Positions 7,566-15,270 of a DNA stretch of 52,340 nt are shown here, piece by piece. The position numbers were made by a program, and so were the translations under genes. The first letter of the stretch is position 1. Each line of letters opens with the position of its first letter. Origin of the DNA: Saccharimonas sp963550135 (GTDB lineage Bacteria > Patescibacteriota > Saccharimonadia > Saccharimonadales > Saccharimonadaceae); NCBI GenBank assembly GCA_963550135.1, contig CAUVBP010000007.1:1-52340 (forward strand), written 5' to 3'. The notes under the pieces are model-generated. The model did not search any database. It worked only from the letters and a program-made list of their open reading frames with translations, and had not been told where the DNA came from.

Positions 7566-8765
7566 ATGAATAATAAGCAGGAAAATGCTACGCCGCGATC
7601 GTCAGACTCGCAGCCGCTGCCGCCTCGGGTTGTTGCGGCTGCTAAACCTTGCCAGAAGAAGACGGTTTGGCTAGCGATCTCTATCGTGATTGCGGTGATT
7701 ATTTTGGCGGCTGGCGGCATAACTTGTACGCTGCTAATGCGAGGAGGCCGCAATTCTCTGAATACTTTCGTTGACGGTAATCTGGCGGCTGATAGTAAGG
7801 AGGCTTCTGTTTCTGATATTATTGACAAAGTTTCGCCAAGCGTGGTGTCGATAGTCACCAATACTAAGTCGCAATCGCTATTTGGCGGTTCCCGCCAGGT
7901 GCAGGCGGCTGGTACGGGTATTATTATCAGTAAAGACGGCTTCGTTCTGACTAATAAGCATGTTGTAGAAGGCGCGCAGTCGGTTACGATTGTGGCCTCG
8001 GACGGGTCGACTTACGACGCGGTATCGCTAGTTGGTACCGATCCGTTGAATGATTTGGCTTACTTAAAGATTAAAGACGTTAATAATTTAACACCAGCAG
8101 CTCTAGGCGACTCGTCGACAGCCCGAGTCGGGCAGAACGTTATTGCTATCGGTAATGCGCTAGGACAGTATCAGAACACCGTTTCTAAAGGTATTATTTC
8201 TGGTAAGGGCCGGGCGGTCTCGGCGAGCGATAGCAGCGGTAACTCGCGGGAATCTCTGACTGATATGCTGCAAACCGATACGGCTATTAATTCTGGCAAT
8301 TCTGGCGGGCCGTTAATTAACTACAGCGGGCAGGTTATCGGTATTAATACAGCGGTAGCTTCGAATGCTGAAGGAATTGGCTTTTCGATCCCGATTAACG
8401 CAGCAAAAGGTACAATCCAGCAAGTTTTGGCTGGCAAAGGCGTGCAGCGAGCGTATCTGGGCGTCAATTACACGGATATCACGCCGGAAATAGCCAAGCA
8501 TTATAGTTTGCCATCAAAATATGGCGCGTACGTGACTGGCGGTCGCAGCGAGGACGTTGGTGTTACCGCTAACAGCCCGGCCGCTAAAGCCGGTATTCAA
8601 GACAAGGATATAATTACCAAGGTCAATGGTACTGAATTGGGCGCGCGAGGTAATTTATCAAGCGTTCTCGGGCAGTATCAGCCGGGCGATACTATTGATC
8701 TGACGGTGATGCGCAGCGGTAAAACGATGAATATCAAAGCGACGCTAGCGGCCTATCAAGAATAG
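7566..8765 (+). CDS. htrA: HtrA/DegP-type membrane-anchored serine protease with PDZ domain
   Basis: Envelope quality-control protease. The 399-aa protein has a cytoplasmic tail, one membrane anchor (about residues 34-57), a trypsin-like domain with the triad His132 (TNKHVV), Asp163 (NDLAYLK) and Ser246 (GNSGGP), and one C-terminal PDZ domain (about 300-395). The ATG at 7566 is set by the strong Shine-Dalgarno just upstream, which contrasts with its leaderless neighbours. The TTTAAG direct repeat suggests two-component control. The stop codon is 4 bp from the convergent prmC stop. Confidence 0.95.
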   Translation: MNNKQENATPRSSDSQPLPPRVVAAAKPCQKKTVWLAISIVIAVIILAAGGITCTLLMRGGRNSLNTFVDGNLAADSKEASVSDIIDKVSPSVVSIVTNTKSQSLFGGSRQVQAAGTGIIISKDGFVLTNKHVVEGAQSVTIVASDGSTYDAVSLVGTDPLNDLAYLKIKDVNNLTPAALGDSSTARVGQNVIAIGNALGQYQNTVSKGIISGKGRAVSASDSSGNSRESLTDMLQTDTAINSGNSGGPLINYSGQVIGINTAVASNAEGIGFSIPINAAKGTIQQVLAGKGVQRAYLGVNYTDITPEIAKHYSLPSKYGAYVTGGRSEDVGVTANSPAAKAGIQDKDIITKVNGTELGARGNLSSVLGQYQPGDTIDLTVMRSGKTMNIKATLAAYQE

Positions 8766-8769
8766 TAAA

Positions 8770-9567
8770 TTATGCTTGCAGTACGACGATAAAGCCGCGT
8801 GTTAGTTTATGCTGCAGCTGGCGCGAACCAGCGTAGGCTATTATTGCGCCGTGCTGCCGCGGGTCGGCTTCTAAAAAGATTAGGGCGCTAGGACTTAAGT
8901 GTGCTGGTAGCTGGTCTATCAGTTGGTAGATTAGCGCCAAGCCCTCGTCTTTGGCGAAGAGCGCTAATGCTGGCTCATGATTAGTCTCGGGCGAACGCTG
9001 CCACGAACGGTCGACATATGGCAAATTAGCGATAATTATATCGAATTTGCCAGGTACGGCGCGCAACAAATTACTTTTTATCAGAGCGACGTCGGCTTGA
9101 AATTTTTCAGCATTTTGATGGGCAACGCGTAAAGCTGGTTGGCTAATATCAGATAAAATTACGTTAAGTTTCGGGATCTCTAATTTTGCGGTGATGCCCA
9201 AGCAGCCGCTACCGGTGCCGATATCTAGCAGCTTGCCAGAAACGCCAAGTTCTTTTAGCAGTTCTATGATGGCTTCTGATTCTGGACGAGGTACTAAAAC
9301 CTGCGGTGACACTGTAAATCTTCGGCCGTAAAAATCGCGGTAACCTAAAATATAAGCAAGCGGTACGCGTTCTAATCGCAGACGCAGCCGAGCATTAGCA
9401 ATATCAACACGCCGCGGGTCGATGTCGTTTTCGGGATGAGTGTGTAGGTAGGTACGATTTTTCCGCAGCGTATTAGCCAAGATAAGTTCTGCATCCAACC
9501 TGGTAGAATCAACGCCAATTTCTCGTAATTGTTTGATTGCGTGATCGAGCCATGCCGATATATTCAT
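8770..9567 (-). CDS. prmC: Release factor glutamine methyltransferase PrmC (HemK)
   Basis: SAM-dependent enzyme that methylates the Gln of the GGQ motif in RF1 and RF2. The 265-aa protein has the helical N-terminal domain (about 1-85), the LVPRPESE segment, the SAM loop LLDIGTGSGCLGI near residue 120, and the active-site motif IIANLPYV. Canonical PrmC has NPPY, so this is a Pro-to-Leu variant. It lies just downstream of prfA on the same strand, the usual pairing of enzyme and substrate, but has its own -10. Confidence 0.92.
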   Translation of the reverse strand: MNISAWLDHAIKQLREIGVDSTRLDAELILANTLRKNRTYLHTHPENDIDPRRVDIANARLRLRLERVPLAYILGYRDFYGRRFTVSPQVLVPRPESEAIIELLKELGVSGKLLDIGTGSGCLGITAKLEIPKLNVILSDISQPALRVAHQNAEKFQADVALIKSNLLRAVPGKFDIIIANLPYVDRSWQRSPETNHEPALALFAKDEGLALIYQLIDQLPAHLSPSALIFLEADPRQHGAIIAYAGSRQLQHKLTRGFIVVLQA

Positions 9568-9573
9568 ACGAAT

Positions 9574-9579
9574 AGTATA
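9574..9579 (-). promoter_or_regulatory. -10 element of prmC (leaderless)
   Basis: TATACT on the minus strand ends 6 nt before the prmC ATG, with no Shine-Dalgarno. Confidence 0.5.
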
Positions 9580-9640
9580 AAATGCAAGTTTGTAGCGGTC
9601 AAACTAAATTAATATGATCAGGGGTGAGACGGGCGATAGG

Positions 9641-10714
9641 TTATTGCTGGTTGGCGTTTTGCGCTTTTAACTCTCGTTCGTAGGCTTGCAGCTGTTCAAT
9701 CAAATCGTTGATGTCTCCGTTCATGACGGCAGGGATATTGCTGCGGCTATAACGGATACGGTGGTCGGTGATGCGGTCTTGTGGGAAGTTATAGGTGCGG
9801 ATTTTTTCAGAGCGGTCGCCAGTGCCGACTAGCGAACGCCGTTCAGCGCTTAATTTGGCGTTTTCTTCGTCAATTTTCATCTGCAGCAGCCGCGAACGCA
9901 GCACACTCATGGCTTTTTCGCGGTTCTTGATCTGCGACTTCTCGTCTTGGTTGGTAACCATTATGCCAGTTGGCAGGTGAGTGATGCGCACTGCCGAGTC
10001 GGTGGTGTTGACGCTCTGGCCGCCGTGGCCGCTGGAGCGGTAAATATCGACGCGCAGGTCATTCGGGTTGATATCAATATCAGTTTCTTCGGCTTCAGGC
10101 AGGACAGCGACAGTGGCAGTGCTAGTATGAATACGGCCTTGGCTTTCAGTGACCGGGACGCGTTGGACGCGGTGAACGCCGCCTTCAAATTTCAATTTGG
10201 CATATGGTGCGTCGCCCTTAACCATGAAAATGACTTCTTTGTAGCCGCCAGAATCGTTAGCGGACTCGCTAATTAGTTCGGTTTTATAACCGTTGGCTTC
10301 GCACCAGCGCAAGTACATGCGGTATAACTCCGCTGCGAACAATGATGCTTCGTCGCCGCCAGCACCAGCACGGATTTCTATGATGATATTTTTCTCGTCG
10401 TTCGGGTCTTTGGGTGTTAGTAATATGAATAACTTATCGTCGAGTTCGGCGATTTTAGCTTCATCCTCGGGAATCTCTGCTTTGGCTAGTTCGGCTAATT
10501 CATCGTTGCCCTGGGCTAGATTTTTTGCTTCCGCTAGCTGTTTTTCTACAGTATCACGTTCACTAGTGGTAGCGATAATGGTTTCTAGCTCGGCAAAACG
10601 TTTGTTCTTGGCAGTAAAATCTGGCGAGCTGTAAGCGTCGGGACTTGCTAAAAAATCGCCGAGGCGAGCGCGTTCGGCTTTCAAGGCGTCTAAATCGAGA
10701 GAAATTCTTGCCAT
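9641..10714 (-). CDS. prfA: Peptide chain release factor 1
   Basis: RF1 ends translation at UAA and UAG. The 357-aa protein has the GGQ loop (SGHGGQSVNTTDSAV) and, at the codon-recognition site, RVPVTESQGR. The tripeptide is PVT where E. coli has PAT, still within the P-x-T pattern. The N-terminal coiled domain and C-terminal domain are full length. With prfB at 36625 this shows that both release factors are kept and TGA is a true stop. prmC follows downstream. Confidence 0.96.
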   Translation of the reverse strand: MARISLDLDALKAERARLGDFLASPDAYSSPDFTAKNKRFAELETIIATTSERDTVEKQLAEAKNLAQGNDELAELAKAEIPEDEAKIAELDDKLFILLTPKDPNDEKNIIIEIRAGAGGDEASLFAAELYRMYLRWCEANGYKTELISESANDSGGYKEVIFMVKGDAPYAKLKFEGGVHRVQRVPVTESQGRIHTSTATVAVLPEAEETDIDINPNDLRVDIYRSSGHGGQSVNTTDSAVRITHLPTGIMVTNQDEKSQIKNREKAMSVLRSRLLQMKIDEENAKLSAERRSLVGTGDRSEKIRTYNFPQDRITDHRIRYSRSNIPAVMNGDINDLIEQLQAYERELKAQNANQQ

Positions 10715-10724
10715 AACTTATAAA

Positions 10725-10733
10725 ATTATAGCA
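10725..10733 (-). promoter_or_regulatory. Extended -10 promoter of prfA
   Basis: TGC-TATAAT on the minus strand (TATAAT at 10725-10730) ends 10 nt before the ATG. The leader is at most a few bases. Confidence 0.6.
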
Positions 10734-10760
10734 TATATTGACGAAATAAGCGTTTTAATG

Positions 10761-10766
10761 TATAAT
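10761..10766 (+). promoter_or_regulatory. -10 element of the 10773 gene (leaderless)
   Basis: TATAAT ends 6 nt before the ATG at 10773. Confidence 0.5.
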
Positions 10767-10772
10767 AGAAAG

Positions 10773-11138
10773 ATGAGTAGGTCGATTGATAACCCGTCGG
10801 AGCCTGCTGCGAGCGAGTTGTTATGCACAACTTTATTGCCAGTAGCTGCTCCTGTTAAAACTTACAAAATACCGGAAGGTCTGCCGCCGCCGCTAAAGTC
10901 ATGGCAAGTTGTGGATGTTGGCAGGGGACACATTAGGGCTAAAGGTGAGGTAGATAGGCTAGATGTAACGGTATTTTTGGCGGATGATAATAGACTAACT
11001 AATTGCCAACATCCAGCCCTGGAGAGTTATTTAAGAAAAATGGTCCTCGGAGAAGGTGATGGGAACGAAGAAGGGCAAGGTGATATAGATTTTGTACGAT
11101 CGCTATATTACGGTGCAGTTGCCCGCGATATGGGTTAA
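10773..11138 (+). CDS. Hypothetical protein, 121 aa
   Basis: Not recognised. A Ser/Ala/Pro-rich start (about residues 1-45) is followed by a short mixed alpha/beta region containing DVGRGHIRAKGEVDRLDVTVFL. There is no membrane segment or signal peptide. The start at 10773 rather than the in-frame ATG at 10758 follows from the -10 element 6 nt upstream. A second small orphan follows 20 bp later and may share the transcript. Confidence 0.6.
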   Translation: MSRSIDNPSEPAASELLCTTLLPVAAPVKTYKIPEGLPPPLKSWQVVDVGRGHIRAKGEVDRLDVTVFLADDNRLTNCQHPALESYLRKMVLGEGDGNEEGQGDIDFVRSLYYGAVARDMG

Positions 11139-11149
11139 CCATACCAGAT

Positions 11150-11485
11150 GTGAGTAGTATGACAGCTGATAGTAAAAGATTGTTGAAATCGGCTGGTTTT
11201 TCTGAGGTGCTAGCTTCGGGATCGCTTGCAAATGTAGGACTAGTACTGTCTGGAGGCGATGAATTGAGTGATCCTGCTGATATTGAAAGACGAGCGCGTG
11301 GAATAGGTTTATACACTAAAGAGACCATAGTTTTTCCCGGATCAGGCGAGGATTCTAAAGATAATCAGTTTATTGTGCTAACTGACGCCGCTGGGAATCG
11401 AATTATCATGCCGTATAGTGGAATTAGGGAGCGTATTCTGATAGACGCATTTGGGTATGAGGAAGCTGGCGGGCAAGAAAAATAA
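11150..11485 (+). CDS. Hypothetical protein, 111 aa
   Basis: Not recognised. A soluble, mildly acidic protein. The first possible start is GTG at 11150, with an in-frame ATG at 11159; neither has a clear ribosome-binding site, so translation may depend on the gene before it. The middle (DPADIERRARGIGLYTKETI) looks helical. Codon use is similar to the preceding gene. The reading frame ends at a hairpin shared with the convergent bL31 gene. Confidence 0.5.
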   Translation: MSSMTADSKRLLKSAGFSEVLASGSLANVGLVLSGGDELSDPADIERRARGIGLYTKETIVFPGSGEDSKDNQFIVLTDAAGNRIIMPYSGIRERILIDAFGYEEAGGQEK

Positions 11486-11518
11486 AATACCGCCGACAGA
11501 TATCAGCGATATTTTATT
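11481..11518. terminator. Hairpin terminator between convergent genes
   Basis: The arms 11481-11493 and 11506-11518 form a 13-bp stem with one mismatch and a 12-nt loop, flanked by A and T runs. It could terminate transcripts from both directions. Confidence 0.55.
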
Positions 11519-11534
11519 ATGTGACTGATGGCGT

Positions 11535-11939
11535 CTAGTTTTTCTTGTCGACCTGTTTCTTGGCCTTTTTGGAGGTTTTGGCTGGTTTGGCGTTGTTGTC
11601 GCTGGTTTTGTCATCGGCAACTTGCTGAGCTTTGGCGGCAGCGGCGGCGTTAGCCTTTTTTGCTTTGTTGACGAGAGCCTCGCGACGGGCTTTAGCGGCG
11701 GCTTGGCGGGCCTTGAAGCGGTCGACGCGGCCTTCGGTGTCGATGATCTTTTCTTCGCCAGTGAAGAATGGATGCGATTTACTCGAAATGTGGACTTTGA
11801 CTAACGGGTAAGTCTGGCCGTCTTTCCATTTGATTGTTTCAGTAGATTGCGCCGTTGAGCGAGTCAAAAACGCGAAGCCTGCTTGTTCGTCGCTAAATAC
11901 GACCAGGCGATAGTCCTGTGGGTGAATACTGCTTTTCAT
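11535..11939 (-). CDS. rpmE: 50S ribosomal protein bL31 with long basic C-terminal tail
   Basis: Ribosomal protein bL31, which helps bridge the subunits. The first 80 residues of the 134-aa product match the family (MKSSIHPQDYRLVVF and SSKSHPFFTGEEK). No cysteines are present, so it is the zinc-independent (C-minus, type B-like) form. The last 55 residues are a low-complexity Lys/Ala-rich extension ending KKAKKQVDKKN, longer than in most bacteria. The start lies 9 nt after an extended -10. Confidence 0.92.
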   Translation of the reverse strand: MKSSIHPQDYRLVVFSDEQAGFAFLTRSTAQSTETIKWKDGQTYPLVKVHISSKSHPFFTGEEKIIDTEGRVDRFKARQAAAKARREALVNKAKKANAAAAAKAQQVADDKTSDNNAKPAKTSKKAKKQVDKKN

Positions 11940-11948
11940 AACTGTAGT

Positions 11949-11957
11949 ATTTTAACA
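11949..11957 (-). promoter_or_regulatory. Extended -10 promoter of rpmE
   Basis: TGT-TAAAAT on the minus strand (TAAAAT at 11949-11954) ends 9 nt before the ATG. Confidence 0.5.
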
Positions 11958-11973
11958 AAAATCTATCTGTCTG

Positions 11974-12420
11974 TCAAAAATGAGTTTTGCGGCGCTTTTC
12001 GTTGCTACGGCGTTCCTTCTCGCTGCTGATTTTGTCGTGAAGTTTGCGCAGCGCGCGCTGCGAGGCCGGCAGCTGGGTAATAGCGCGAATTTCTTCCTCG
12101 ATGTCAGCTAAATCTTCGTCGCTGAAGTCTTCTAATCCAACATAGCGCATGCGGGCGCCCTTGGTGGAGCGGATTAGTTCATCAAGCTTAAGCTGAATAG
12201 CGCGACTATCACGGTTTTGAGTATTTTGGATCAAGAACACCATCAAAAAAGTGACAATCGTCGTACCAGTGTTGATAACTAACTGCCAGGTATCAGAGAA
12301 GTTGAAAATTGGCCCGGTGATAAACCAAACAGCTATTGAAGCGGCCGCTAGGATAAACACGCCAGCCGACCCAGCCAGCGTTGAGGCGCGCGAAGAAATC
12401 TTGCGAAAGCGTTCTTTCAT
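11974..12420 (-). CDS. Low-affinity iron permease-like small membrane protein
   Basis: A 148-aa protein with two membrane segments (about residues 18-37 and 45-65) followed by a charged helical tail. The second hairpin, SDTWQLVINTGTTIVTFL and then QNTQNRDS..IQLKLDELI, is the signature of the low-affinity iron permease family (PF04120, Fet4-like). Whether these short bacterial members carry iron is not established. The ATG at 12420 is preferred over upstream in-frame starts because an extended -10 lies 7 nt before it. Confidence 0.75.
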   Translation of the reverse strand: MKERFRKISSRASTLAGSAGVFILAAASIAVWFITGPIFNFSDTWQLVINTGTTIVTFLMVFLIQNTQNRDSRAIQLKLDELIRSTKGARMRYVGLEDFSDEDLADIEEEIRAITQLPASQRALRKLHDKISSEKERRSNEKRRKTHF

Positions 12421-12427
12421 AATCATA

Positions 12428-12436
12428 AGTATAACA
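12428..12436 (-). promoter_or_regulatory. Extended -10 promoter (leaderless)
   Basis: TGT-TATACT on the minus strand (TATACT at 12428-12433) ends 7 nt before the ATG at 12420. Confidence 0.55.
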
Positions 12437-12480
12437 GAAATAAGCAGTAGTAGCAAAGTCAGCCTAATACAAATTGTAAC

Positions 12481-12509
12481 TTTACAATAACCTTATTTAG
12501 TGTTACACT
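12481..12509 (+). promoter_or_regulatory. Promoter of rpsB-tsf
   Basis: TTTACA (12481-12486) and an extended -10 TGT-TACACT (TACACT at 12504-12509) are 17 bp apart. The mRNA leader is about 67 nt, long for this genome. Confidence 0.65.
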
Positions 12510-12535
12510 GTTATGGTAATAATTTTAACGACACA

Positions 12536-12563
12536 GCCCGTTGCAGCTCCAAAAGCAGCGGGC
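12536..12563 (+). promoter_or_regulatory. Hairpin in the rpsB leader
   Basis: 12536-12544 pairs with 12555-12563 (9 bp, one G-T wobble) around a 10-nt loop. It ends 6 nt before the AAGGAG ribosome-binding site at 12570-12575. It may be a uS2 autoregulatory element; no T tract follows, so it is not a terminator. Confidence 0.45.
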
Positions 12564-12582
12564 GAGGAAAAGGAGTAAACTG

Positions 12583-13284
12583 ATGTCTGTAGAAGTAGAC
12601 ATGAAAGCTTTGTTTGAGGCTGGTGTTCATTTTGGACACAAAACTAGCCGCTGGCACCCGAAGATGGCGCCGTATATTCACTCAAAACGCCAGGATAGCC
12701 ATATTATTGATTTAGCGAAGACAGTTGAGGCGCTAGACAAAGCTTTGCCGTTTATCACCAAGACGGTCGCTAGCGGCAAAAAAGTTTTGTTTGTTGGCAC
12801 CAAAAAGCAGGCCAAAGATATTGTCAAAGCAGCTGCCGAGTCGGCTGGCCAGCCATTTGTGGTGAATCGCTGGATCGGCGGTATGCTAACCAATGTCACC
12901 ACTACCAACGCGCAAATCAAAAAGCTGCGCGACCTCGAGCGCCGCATGGACAACGGCGATCTCGAGAAGCGCTACAATAAGCTAGAAGTTCAGCGCTACC
13001 AAGAAGAAATCGATAGTTTGAACTTCAAATACGGCGGTATCAAAGAATTGAATGGCAAGCCTGGCGCTTTAATCGTGCTCGATATGCTGGTTGATAAAAA
13101 TGCAATCGCTGAAGCAGAAAACCTCGGTATCCCAGTAGTGGCGATCGCTGATACTAATGCCGACCCGAGCAAAGTTGAGTACCCGATTCCGGGCAACGAT
13201 GACGCGATTAAGGGTTTGCAATTGCTACTTGATTACTTTGTAGCAGCGGTGAATGAAGGCAAGACTAAAAAAGAGGAGAAATAG
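12583..13284 (+). CDS. rpsB: 30S ribosomal protein uS2
   Basis: Small-subunit ribosomal protein needed to load bS1-type factors and start translation. The 233-aa protein has the conserved start MKALFEAGVHFGHKTSRWHPKM and the NRWIGGMLTN and DTNADPSKVEYPIPGND segments. ATG at 12583 is fixed by an AAGGAG site 7 nt upstream. tsf follows after 1 nt, the standard rpsB-tsf operon. Confidence 0.97.
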   Translation: MSVEVDMKALFEAGVHFGHKTSRWHPKMAPYIHSKRQDSHIIDLAKTVEALDKALPFITKTVASGKKVLFVGTKKQAKDIVKAAAESAGQPFVVNRWIGGMLTNVTTTNAQIKKLRDLERRMDNGDLEKRYNKLEVQRYQEEIDSLNFKYGGIKELNGKPGALIVLDMLVDKNAIAEAENLGIPVVAIADTNADPSKVEYPIPGNDDAIKGLQLLLDYFVAAVNEGKTKKEEK

Positions 13285-13285
13285 G

Positions 13286-13879
13286 ATGGGCGTATCAATC
13301 GAAGACATTAAAAAGCTGAAAGAATTAAGCGGTATTGGCCTGACCGATGCCAAAAAAGCGCTAGTTGAAGCCGAGGGCGACTTCGATAAAGCTCTCGAAG
13401 CGCTGCGCAAGAAAGGCTTGACTAAGGCCGAGAAAAAAGGCGACCGCGAGACGCGCGAAGGTCTGATTGAGAGTTACGTGCATTCGGGCCGTATCGGCGT
13501 GGTTGTCGAGGTCAACTGTGAAACTGATTTCGTGGCGCGCTTGCCAGAATTCAAGGAGTTTGCGCACCAAATTGCTATGCAGATCGCAGCGATGGCACCA
13601 AAATATGCAACGGTCGAGGATATTCCGAGCGACGTTTACGAAGCGAAAAAGCAGGAGTTTTTGGCAAGCGACAGTTTGCAAGATAAGCCAGAGAATATGC
13701 GCGAGCAAATTGTCGAAGGACAACTCAAAAAATATTTTGCCGAACAAGTCCTATCCGAGCAAACCTTCGTACTTGATGACAACAAAACCGTCGGCGAGCT
13801 GATCAAAGAGCAAGTAGCACTGCGCGGCGAGAATGTACGCGTTAGCCAATTCAAGCGTATCGAGCTTGGCGGCGAATAA
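13286..13879 (+). CDS. tsf: Elongation factor Ts (short form)
   Basis: Guanine-nucleotide exchange factor for EF-Tu. The 197-aa protein has the N-terminal UBA-like domain (residues 1-50, with LSGIGLTDAKKAL), the conserved NCETDFVAR core and a single core subdomain. It is much shorter than E. coli EF-Ts (about 283 aa) and similar to the Thermus form. ATG at 13286 follows a GAGGAG site and lies one base after the rpsB stop. Confidence 0.96.
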   Translation: MGVSIEDIKKLKELSGIGLTDAKKALVEAEGDFDKALEALRKKGLTKAEKKGDRETREGLIESYVHSGRIGVVVEVNCETDFVARLPEFKEFAHQIAMQIAAMAPKYATVEDIPSDVYEAKKQEFLASDSLQDKPENMREQIVEGQLKKYFAEQVLSEQTFVLDDNKTVGELIKEQVALRGENVRVSQFKRIELGGE

Positions 13880-13901
13880 ACCTACGTCTTATACAGCCAA
13901 T

Positions 13902-13930
13902 ATAACCGCTGAAATATGGCGGTTATTTTG
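13902..13930 (+). terminator. Terminator after tsf
   Basis: ATAACCGC (13902-13909) pairs perfectly with GCGGTTAT (13919-13926), followed by a short T run. The next gene's -10 starts only a few bases later. Confidence 0.7.
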
Positions 13931-13937
13931 GTATGAT
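13929..13937 (+). promoter_or_regulatory. Extended -10 promoter, pointing to an ATG at 13944
   Basis: TGG-TATGAT ends 6 nt before an ATG at 13944. By the pattern of this window that ATG should be the start, yet it is out of frame with the long gene that follows. Confidence 0.5.
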
Positions 13938-13943
13938 AAAAGC

Positions 13944-14682
13944 ATGAGCAATCAATGGCGGAATGTAGATGCGCAATTTTGAATCTGGTAGTTTTGACTC
14001 TTATAGCAACCGCGAGAAACCAAGCGGCGGCGAGCGGGAGCGTGCGAGCGAGCTGGATAATATTGATTTGCGGCCAGAAAGTGAAGTTTTTCAAGACCAC
14101 GAGCGGATTGATAATGGCAAAGATCTTGATGACCAGTTGAATACCTTGCGAGATCAACTGAGCGAGGATACGGACGGAATTATTCATATTGATATTCCAG
14201 CTTATAGATATGATTTTGCCGACAATCCTTTCGTTGGCATGGGGCCGAATCGCACCAAGACTTACGAGATTTCGCGCTATGTGGATATAGTGTTTTTGCA
14301 TCGTTTCATGTATCAAGATATTATCGTTTGCGGGCTGCAATCGCGCAAATTTACTAACGAGGCAGGGCGGGCGGCGTTTATTAAACGGATTCGCGAGACT
14401 GGCGGCTTGCCGCTAAACCGGGATGGCAGCGAGCCGGAGGTTTTGGGACGAGCATTCGTGCCATATATGCCATATCACACGACTGATGCGTTTTTCCGCT
14501 TGTATCATACAGTGATGCCACGGGTAGCCGAACGGCCGCACTATCCGCTAGATGTGTGGCTGATTTTCGATGAGAATGCCTATCAAGAAGTCGATGGCTC
14601 GCCGGATTTTCGCCAGGCGTATCGCTTGCGCCGAGGATTTGACCGGCGGGCTAGTTTGCTAGGAGTAGCGCAGATAAATTAG
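13944..14682 (+). CDS. Hypothetical protein, about 245 aa, with an apparent +1 frameshift near its start
   Basis: Not recognised. The main open frame runs from ATG 13969 (237 aa): a polar acidic N-terminus (about 1-80) followed by a folded region with PYMPYHTTDAFFRLYHTVMPR and PHYPLDVWLIFDENAYQ. ATG 13969 has no ribosome-binding site and lies 31 nt from the -10. ATG 13944 is 6 nt from the -10 and encodes MSNQWRNVDAQF, then hits TGA at 13980. The frames join if one T of TTTT (13977-13980) is skipped. This may be a sequence error, a real mutation or programmed +1 frameshifting. Without it, the coding region is 13969-14682. Confidence 0.6.
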
Positions 14683-14689
14683 CGTTTGA

Positions 14690-14698
14690 TGTTACAAT
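14690..14698 (+). promoter_or_regulatory. Extended -10 promoter of the frr-uppS-rseP operon
   Basis: TGT-TACAAT is followed by a short leader with AAGGAG at 14705-14710, ahead of frr. Confidence 0.55.
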
Positions 14699-14715
14699 AG
14701 AGTAAAGGAGAGTAT

Positions 14716-15270
14716 ATGTTTAGTACAGATGAATATGAAGCAAAAATGACAGGTGCATTTGAGCACTTTGGCGAGGAGCTGCGCAAGATTCGCACAGGCC
14801 GGGCGCATCCAGGTATGCTAGCGGGCGTGATGGTTGAAGCTTACGGTGCTAATATGCCACTCAATCAGGTGGCCAACGTAACAGCTCCCGAGGCGCAAAT
14901 GTTGCTGGTGACACCTTTTGACCCGAGTAATTTGCAAAACATCGCGGCGGCGATTCGCAATGATCAGAGCCTTGGCTTTAATCCGAGCGACGATGGCCGG
15001 GTAGTGCGCGTGCCAGTGCCAGCCTTGACCGAGGAGCGCCGTAAGCAGCTGGTTCGTCAAGCGTCGGAGAAATTAGAAGAAGCGCGAATCGCTTTGCGTA
15101 ACATTCGCCAAGACGGTATCAAGGATGCCAAAAAAATGAAGGAAGCTAAAGAGCTGAGCGAGGACGATCTCAAAATGATCGAGAAAGAATTTGATCGCTT
15201 GATGAATGAATTCCAAGACAAGCTAGAGGCCGCTTTCAAGGACAAAGAAAAGGATATTCTAACCATCTAA
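14716..15270 (+). CDS. frr: Ribosome recycling factor
   Basis: Splits post-termination ribosomes together with EF-G. The 184-aa product has the family core KIRTGRAHPGML near the N-terminus and the RKQLVRQASEKLEEARIALR helix. ATG at 14716 follows AAGGAG. The stop overlaps the start of uppS by 1 nt. pyrH, which usually precedes frr, is absent here. Confidence 0.96.
   Translation: MFSTDEYEAKMTGAFEHFGEELRKIRTGRAHPGMLAGVMVEAYGANMPLNQVANVTAPEAQMLLVTPFDPSNLQNIAAAIRNDQSLGFNPSDDGRVVRVPVPALTEERRKQLVRQASEKLEEARIALRNIRQDGIKDAKKMKEAKELSEDDLKMIEKEFDRLMNEFQDKLEAAFKDKEKDILTI

Noticed and set aside
10758..10772. Five-residue N-terminal extension of the 121-aa hypothetical
   Set aside because: This would place the -10 hexamer inside the coding region; the ATG at 10773 has the spacing seen at other leaderless genes.
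10773..11485. The two small hypotheticals as one frameshifted gene
   Set aside because: The first ends at a clear stop with 11-20 bp before the next start, and the sequences do not look like halves of one domain; cannot be excluded without homologues.
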